Shown here piece after piece: positions 1 to 4,293 of a DNA stretch of 6,290 nucleotides. Made by a program: the position numbers and the translations under genes. The notes under the pieces are model-generated. The model was not told the DNA's origin. It made no database searches and saw nothing but the letters and a program-made list of their open reading frames with translations. The DNA is from Clostridiales bacterium (GTDB lineage: Bacteria > Bacillota > Clostridia > Lachnospirales > WQUN01), in NCBI GenBank assembly GCA_031289625.1, contig JAITPB010000135.1, positions 1 to 6,290 of the forward strand, written 5' to 3'. The stretch's first letter is position 1. Every line of letters starts with the position of its first letter.

Positions 1-67
1 CGGTTTGGCTTGCTAAAGGCATGGAAATAAATGGGTGCGGTTCTCCTGACAATGAAAATAAAACTTC

Positions 68-96
68 TTGACAAGCGCTCACCTCACCGATATAAT
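68..96 (+). promoter_or_regulatory. Sigma70/SigA-type promoter of the tRNA-Trp unit
   Basis: TTGACA (68-73) and TATAAT (91-96) are both exact consensus hexamers separated by the optimal 17 bp. Transcription would begin near position 103, giving a leader of about 40 nt before the first tRNA-like sequence. Such a strong promoter fits a stable RNA gene, and the terminator at 295-336 closes the unit. The start site itself is inferred, not seen. Confidence 0.88.
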
Positions 97-142
97 TATT
101 GAGCGCAGATGGGGTTGAACCTACGCGCGCGCCAGGCGTTAT

Positions 143-185
143 AGGGGCATAGTTCAGTTGGTAGAACGTTGGTCTCCAAAACCGA
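143..185 (+). pseudogene. Partial duplicate of tRNA-Trp (5' part only)
   Basis: This stretch repeats the first 41 bases of the intact tRNA-Trp at a 71-bp offset. Positions 143-183 match 214-254 except at 148-149 (CA instead of TG). It keeps the 5' acceptor strand, the complete D arm and the whole anticodon arm with anticodon CCA (176-178). The 3' side of the anticodon stem is ACCGA instead of ACCAA and can still pair through a U-G wobble. After position 185 the similarity stops abruptly: there is no GGTTCGA-type T loop, and nothing before 214 can pair with the acceptor strand AGGGGCA. It therefore cannot fold as a normal tRNA. It is co-transcribed with the intact gene. A recombination remnant is the simplest reading; a functional tRNA-half-like leader is possible but unsupported. 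Confidence 0.8.
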
Positions 186-213
186 TTAGGAAGATCGGTA
201 AAATTTAATCCAT

Positions 214-286
214 AGGGGTGTAGTTCAGTTGGTAGAACGTTGGTCTCCAAAACCAAATGTCGAGGGTTCGAGTCCTTTCGCCCCTG
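214..286 (+). tRNA. trnW: tRNA-Trp (anticodon CCA)
   Basis: A full cloverleaf folds by hand. The acceptor stem is AGGGGTG (214-220) with CGCCCCT (279-285), seven pairs including one G-U. The D stem is GTTC/GAAC (223-226, 235-238) around an AGTTGGTA loop. The anticodon stem is TTGGT/ACCAA (240-244, 252-256) around the loop CTCCAAA, placing anticodon CCA at 247-249, which reads UGG. The T arm is GAGGG/CCTTT (262-266, 274-278) with loop TTCGAGT. The discriminator base is G286, as expected for bacterial tRNA-Trp. The following CTT is not CCA, so the 3' CCA must be added after transcription. It is the second element of a short unit driven by the promoter at 68-96. Confidence 0.97.
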
Positions 287-294
287 CTTGAAAT

Positions 295-336
295 AAAAGG
301 CTTTCGGGAATTATTCCGGAAGCCTTTTCTCTTTTT
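295..336 (+). terminator. Intrinsic terminator after tRNA-Trp
   Basis: AAAAGGCTT (295-303) pairs perfectly with AAGCCTTTT (320-328). The stem continues inward through a U-G and then C-G, G-C and further pairs, for about 15 bp around an ATTA loop. It is followed by the T-rich run CTCTTTTT ending at 336. The A-tract on the 5' side and U-tract on the 3' side are typical of a rho-independent terminator. It lies 9 nt after the mature tRNA end and insulates the downstream gene. Confidence 0.92.
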
Positions 337-405
337 GACTGATTTTTGGCTGATTGATAGGCTCTTTAATTTAGTCTCCGGGAAAAAAATTTCGTGTTCA
401 GCGCC

Positions 406-433
406 TGGGAATGGATTGGGAAATGCGTGGGAA
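406..433 (+). promoter_or_regulatory. Candidate upstream regulatory site: three TGGGAA hexamers at 11-bp pitch
   Basis: TGGGAA occurs at 406-411, 417-422 and 428-433, with start-to-start distances of exactly 11 bp, about one helical turn. The array lies about 58 bp upstream of the -35 box of the oxidoreductase gene, or roughly -120 to -93 relative to the inferred start. Same-face direct repeats at that distance would suit cooperative binding by an activator. No known regulator motif is recognised, so the role is inference and the repeats could be chance. Confidence 0.35.
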
Positions 434-464
434 AATATCAAAATGCGGCATCCGTCCGAATGCT

Positions 465-484
465 CGCGGGATCGCGCGGGATCG
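465..484 (+). repeat. 10-bp tandem direct repeat next to the -35 box
   Basis: CGCGGGATCG occurs twice head to tail (465-474 and 475-484), ending 6 bp before the -35 hexamer of the promoter at 491-519. It is a GC-rich island in otherwise AT-rich intergenic DNA. The position suits an operator or activator site, but no protein can be assigned and a simple slippage duplication is equally possible. Confidence 0.4.
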
Positions 485-490
485 CTTGCC

Positions 491-519
491 TTGCGGCTCA
501 TTTTTGACTATGTTATAAT
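491..519 (+). promoter_or_regulatory. Extended -10 promoter of the pyruvate:ferredoxin oxidoreductase gene
   Basis: TATAAT (514-519) is an exact -10 box preceded by TGT (511-513), an extended -10 element. At 17-bp spacing the -35 position is TTGCGG (491-496), which keeps only the TTG of the consensus. The inferred start lies near 525-527, giving a 5' UTR of about 40 nt. A perfect extended -10 with a weak -35 is often seen where an upstream factor helps, which fits the repeats at 406-433 and 465-484. Confidence 0.75.
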
Positions 520-564
520 GGCGCTGTTTCCAAAAACTACGGTAAGAAAAGAAAGGAAAACAGT

Positions 565-3500
565 ATGACAAAAATAAAAAAAACCATGGACGGGAATACA
601 GCCGCCGGGCATATTTCCTACGCGTTTACGGAAGTGGCGGGCATTTATCCCATTACACCCTCTTCGCCTATGGCGGAGCATGTGGATGAATGGGCGGCCC
701 ATGGACGGAAAAATCTGTTCGGCCAAACGGTTCATGTGGTGGAGATGCAATCCGAAGCCGGTGCGGCGGGAACCGTGCATGGATCTTTGGCGGCGGGCGC
801 GCTGACGACGACGTACACAGCGTCTCAGGGCCTTTTGCTGATGATTCCCAATATGTATAAAATCGCGGGCGAGCTGCTGCCGGGCGTCCTGCATGTCAGC
901 GCGCGGGCGCTGGCCAGTCACGCACTGTCTATTTTCGGCGATCATTCCGACGTCATGGCCTGCCGCCAGACAGGTTTTGCGCTGCTCGCCTCCTCCAATG
1001 TGCAGCAGGTTATGGATTTGGGCGCTGTGGCGCATTTATCCGCCATCAAAGGCCGCGTGCCCTTTTTACATTTCTTTGACGGTTTCCGCACCTCTCATGA
1101 AATACAAAAAATTTCCTGTCTGGACAATGAAGATTTGAAAGATTTGGTAGATTGGGAAGCCGTGGCCGCGTTCCGCCGCCGGGCGCTGAACCCCGAGCAT
1201 CCTGTCCTGCGCGGAACCGCGCAGAACCCGGATATTTTCTTCCAGGCGCGGGAAGCCTGCAATCCTTATTATGACGCCGTTCCCGGCGTGGTAGAATCGT
1301 ATATGAACGAAATCAACAAAATAACCGGCCAAAATTATCAGCTCTTTAATTATTACGGAGCGCCGGACGCAGATCGGATCATCATAGCCATGGGTTCTAT
1401 CTGCGACGCCGCCGAGGAAACCATCGACTACCTGAACGCCAAAGGGGAAAAAGTTGGGCTCATCAATGTACATCTGTACAGGCCGTTCTCCGCGAATCAT
1501 CTCTTGAAAACAATCCCGGATTCCGCAGCGAAAATCGCCGTGCTGGACAGGACAAAAGAACCCGGCGCGCTGGGCGAACCTCTGTATCAAGACGTCTGCA
1601 CCGTCTTCTTTGAAAAAAACAAACGCCCTGTGATCGTCGCCGGACGTTATGGCCTCGGTTCCAAAGACGTGACGCCCGCGCAGATCATCGCCGTCTTTGA
1701 CAACCTCAAAAGTGACGCGCCGAAAAATCATTTTACCGTCGGCATTGTGGACGACGTGACGAATCTGTCTCTGCCCATGGAGAAAGAAATCGACGTCACG
1801 CCCGAAGGCACGATAAGCTGCAAGTTCTGGGGCTTCGGATCGGACGGAACTGTGGGCGCCAACAAAAATTCCATTAAAATCATCGGCGACAACACGGAGT
1901 TGAATGTCCAGGCCTATTTTGCCTATGACTCCAAAAAATCCGGCGGTGTAACGCAATCGCATCTGCGTTTCGGCAAGCAGCCCATCCGCGCCACCTATCT
2001 GGTCAAGACAGCGGATTTTGTGGCCTGTCACAATCCCTCTTACGTGGATAAATATGACATGCTCTCTGATCTGAAAGACGGCGGCGTGTTCCTGCTCAAT
2101 TGTATCTGGAGCGTGGAGGAACTCAATACGAAACTGCCTGCCGCCATGAAAAATGAAATCGCGCGGCGCGGCCTCAAATTTTACATCATCGACGGCACGA
2201 CCATCGCGCGCGGCATCGGGCTGGGCCAGCGCGTCAACACCATTCTGCAAGCCGCTTTCTTCAAGCTGACCAACATCATCCCCATGGAAGACGCTGTAGA
2301 TCATATGAAGAAGGCCATTCTAAGTTCTTACGGCAAAAAAGGCGATAAAATTGTCAACATGAACTACGCGGCGGTAGAGGCCGGCATAGCGAAAATCGTG
2401 GAAGTCAAAGCGCCCGCCGAATGGGCGGACACCACGCAGGAAAAAGAGACGCATAGCGCCATTGAAATAGAAGAGGTCCCGCCGTTTATCAAAGACATTG
2501 TCTATCCCATCAACGCGCAAAAAGGCGATTTCCTGCCAGTCAGCGCTTTTAAGGATCGCGCGGACGGCACGTTCCCGCAGGGCACGGCGGCTTATGAGAA
2601 ACGCGGGATTGGCGTTGACGTGCCGCACTGGATCCTGGAGAACTGCATTCAGTGCAACCAGTGTTCTTATGTCTGCCCGCACGCGACCATCCGCCCGTTC
2701 CTGCTGACGGAAGACGAGCTGAAAAATGCGCCGGAAGGTTTTAAAGCCAAAAAGGCCGTTGGAAAAGGTTTGGAAAATTATCAATATAGGATTCAAGTGG
2801 ATACCCTGGACTGCACAGGCTGCAGCAACTGCGCCCAGGTCTGCCCGGCCAAAGAAAAAGCCATTGTCATGAAGCCCATCGAAAGCGAAGCGGATCAAAT
2901 CGCCAACTGGAAATTCGCCATGGCCAAGATCGCGGCCAAGGTCAACCCGCTGGGAACCGGCACGGTCAAAGGCAGTCAGTTTGAAAAGCCTCTCTTGGAA
3001 TTTTCCGGCGCTTGCGCAGGCTGCGGCGAAACGCCTTACGCAAAATTGATCACGCAGCTGTTCGGCGACAGAATGTTCATTGCCAACGCTACGGGATGCT
3101 CCTCCATCTGGGCCGGAAGCGCGCCCTCCATGCCTTACACAACCAACGACGCCGGTCATGGGCCCGCCTGGGCCAACTCGCTGTTTGAGGACAACGCGGA
3201 ATACGGGCTCGGTATGCAGAAAGCCGTCAAGCAGCGCCGCGCGAAACTGGCGGACGTGATCCAAAAGCTGGCGGAAACCAGCGCGTCCGCCGAAGGGGGC
3301 TTGAAAGCGGCTTGTGAAGAATGGCTGGCGAAGAAAGACGACGCCGCTGGATCCAAAGCATCCGCCGCGAAACTGCGCGAAGCGCTTGCTTCGGCGGATG
3401 CCTCGGCACAAAAAGATCGCGGGACCGAGTTTCATGACCTATGTCAGTTTATCGTGGACAACAGCGACATTCTCGTAAAAAAATCCATCTGGGTCGTCGG

Positions 3501-4131
3501 CGGCGACGGCTGGGCGTATGACATCGGCTACGGCGGCTTGGATCATGTGCTGGCCTCGGGAGAAGACATCAATATCCTGGTTCTCGACACGGAAGTTTAT
3601 TCCAACACCGGCGGCCAAGCCAGCAAAGCGACGCCAACGGCGGCTGTCGCGCAATTCGCCGCATCCGGCAAAAAAGTCCGCAAAAAAGATCTGGGCATGA
3701 TGGCCATGAGCTACGGCTATGTCTATGTGGCGCAAGTGTGCATGGGCGCGAACCAAGGCCAAACTCTCAAAGCTTTCCTGGAAGCCGAGAGTTATCCCGG
3801 CCCCTCTATCGTCATCGCCTACGCCACCTGTATCAACCATGGCATTAAGAAAGGCATGGGTTCCTCCCAATTGGAAATGAAGAACGCGGTGGACGCGGGC
3901 TACTGGCATTTGTATCGCTACAATCCGCTGCTGGACGCCGAGGGTAAGAATCCCTTTGTGCTGGATTCAAAAGATCCGACGGCCAGTTTCCGCGATTTCA
4001 TCGAAAGCGAGACGCGTTACTCTTCCTTGAAGTTCGCGTTTCCGGAGATCGCCGCCGAATTATTTGAAGCGGCGGAAAAAGACGCGAAAAAAAGGCTGGA
4101 GGCTTACAGGCGTCTGGCTAAAACGGAATAA
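565..4131 (+). CDS. nifJ: Pyruvate:ferredoxin (flavodoxin) oxidoreductase, homodimer-type single-chain enzyme
   Basis: This cytoplasmic enzyme oxidatively decarboxylates pyruvate with CoA to acetyl-CoA and CO2 and passes two electrons to ferredoxin or flavodoxin. At 1188 residues it is full length and has the single-chain domain order. The N-terminal pyruvate/TPP domain contains YPITPSSP (28-35), MQSEAGAAG (61-69) and SAR (112-114). T31, E64 and R114 match the substrate- and TPP-contacting residues known from the Desulfovibrio africanus enzyme. The middle CoA-binding and gamma-type domains lie at roughly 260-630. A two-cluster ferredoxin domain follows with C694/C697/C700/C704 and C750/C753/C756/C760. 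The C-terminal TPP domain has CAGC (817-820), C845 and C1089 as ligands of the proximal 4Fe-4S cluster, GDGWAYDIGYGG (980-991) and TEVYSNTGGQ (1009-1018). The C-terminal oxygen-protective extension of the D. africanus enzyme is absent. The ATG at 565 is supported by AAAGGA (552-557) 7 nt upstream. The gene is monocistronic, between its own promoter and terminator. All key residues are present, so it should be active. Confidence 0.98.
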   Translation: MTKIKKTMDGNTAAGHISYAFTEVAGIYPITPSSPMAEHVDEWAAHGRKNLFGQTVHVVEMQSEAGAAGTVHGSLAAGALTTTYTASQGLLLMIPNMYKIAGELLPGVLHVSARALASHALSIFGDHSDVMACRQTGFALLASSNVQQVMDLGAVAHLSAIKGRVPFLHFFDGFRTSHEIQKISCLDNEDLKDLVDWEAVAAFRRRALNPEHPVLRGTAQNPDIFFQAREACNPYYDAVPGVVESYMNEINKITGQNYQLFNYYGAPDADRIIIAMGSICDAAEETIDYLNAKGEKVGLINVHLYRPFSANHLLKTIPDSAAKIAVLDRTKEPGALGEPLYQDVCTVFFEKNKRPVIVAGRYGLGSKDVTPAQIIAVFDNLKSDAPKNHFTVGIVDDVTNLSLPMEKEIDVTPEGTISCKFWGFGSDGTVGANKNSIKIIGDNTELNVQAYFAYDSKKSGGVTQSHLRFGKQPIRATYLVKTADFVACHNPSYVDKYDMLSDLKDGGVFLLNCIWSVEELNTKLPAAMKNEIARRGLKFYIIDGTTIARGIGLGQRVNTILQAAFFKLTNIIPMEDAVDHMKKAILSSYGKKGDKIVNMNYAAVEAGIAKIVEVKAPAEWADTTQEKETHSAIEIEEVPPFIKDIVYPINAQKGDFLPVSAFKDRADGTFPQGTAAYEKRGIGVDVPHWILENCIQCNQCSYVCPHATIRPFLLTEDELKNAPEGFKAKKAVGKGLENYQYRIQVDTLDCTGCSNCAQVCPAKEKAIVMKPIESEADQIANWKFAMAKIAAKVNPLGTGTVKGSQFEKPLLEFSGACAGCGETPYAKLITQLFGDRMFIANATGCSSIWAGSAPSMPYTTNDAGHGPAWANSLFEDNAEYGLGMQKAVKQRRAKLADVIQKLAETSASAEGGLKAACEEWLAKKDDAAGSKASAAKLREALASADASAQKDRGTEFHDLCQFIVDNSDILVKKSIWVVGGDGWAYDIGYGGLDHVLASGEDINILVLDTEVYSNTGGQASKATPTAAVAQFAASGKKVRKKDLGMMAMSYGYVYVAQVCMGANQGQTLKAFLEAESYPGPSIVIAYATCINHGIKKGMGSSQLEMKNAVDAGYWHLYRYNPLLDAEGKNPFVLDSKDPTASFRDFIESETRYSSLKFAFPEIAAELFEAAEKDAKKRLEAYRRLAKTE

Positions 4132-4137
4132 AAAATG

Positions 4138-4168
4138 AGAGCTGTGACGAAACGTCACGGCTCTTTTG
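4138..4168 (+). terminator. Intrinsic terminator after the oxidoreductase gene
   Basis: AGAGCTGTGACG (4138-4149) pairs with CGTCACGGCTCT (4153-4164), twelve pairs including one U-G, around an AAA loop, followed by TTTTG. It begins 7 nt after the TAA stop. A second T-rich stretch follows at about 4175-4190. It ends the oxidoreductase transcript and separates it from the protease gene. Confidence 0.92.
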
Positions 4169-4204
4169 TCATTGTATTTTTTGTTGTTTAATGTTGTAAA
4201 TTGC

Positions 4205-4233
4205 TTGACAGAAAAAATGGAAAATGATATAAT
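4205..4233 (+). promoter_or_regulatory. Consensus extended -10 promoter of the M6 protease gene
   Basis: TTGACA (4205-4210) and TATAAT (4228-4233) are both exact and separated by 17 bp, with TGA at 4225-4227 giving an extended -10. The DNA just upstream (about 4171-4204) is rich in T and A runs and could act as an UP element. Transcription should start near 4240, leaving about 54 nt before the start codon. On sequence alone this is one of the strongest promoter types possible; no operator is evident. Confidence 0.88.
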
Positions 4234-4293
4234 TGCCGTAAATTACTATGTATTAATGGCGAAAAGAATGATAATATAGAGAGGGTGTCTTAT

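Noticed and set aside
1..67. Possible end of an upstream gene (frame 1 reads to a TAA at 28-30)
   Set aside because: Only nine codons are visible, with no motif and no clear terminator before the tRNA promoter, so it cannot be told from non-coding DNA.
103..142. GGGGTTGAACCTACGC-like stretch in the tRNA leader as another tRNA remnant
   Set aside because: It loosely resembles a T arm on either strand, but the stem does not pair and no other arm is present.
205..501. Minus-strand open frame of 98 codons over the tRNA-Trp
   Set aside because: It is antisense to the tRNA and terminator; its 'RGERTRTLDIWFW' stretch is the translated complement of the tRNA, a common mis-annotation.
504..509. TTGACT as a -35 box
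   Set aside because: It is only 4 bp from the -10 box; TTGCGG at 491-496 has the correct 17-bp spacing.
257..568. Plus-strand open frame of 103 codons across the tRNA, terminator and promoter
   Set aside because: It begins inside the tRNA-Trp and runs through the terminator hairpin, the regulatory repeats and the promoter. No ribosome binding site or recognisable protein.
508..1035. Minus-strand open frame of 175 codons across the oxidoreductase promoter and start
   Set aside because: Shadow of the well-supported plus-strand gene, low-complexity His/Arg-rich translation.
1066..3909. Long minus-strand open frames opposite the oxidoreductase gene (1066-2304, 2320-3435, 3439-3909)
   Set aside because: They lie wholly antisense to a gene with every family motif. 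They arise from its codon bias, have Arg/His/Phe-rich unconvincing translations, and I saw no sign of a known family in them.
4256..4279. Seven-codon open frame (ATG at 4256 to TAG at 4279) in the protease leader
   Set aside because: No ribosome binding site and no regulatory codon pattern such as a run of one amino acid; probably chance.
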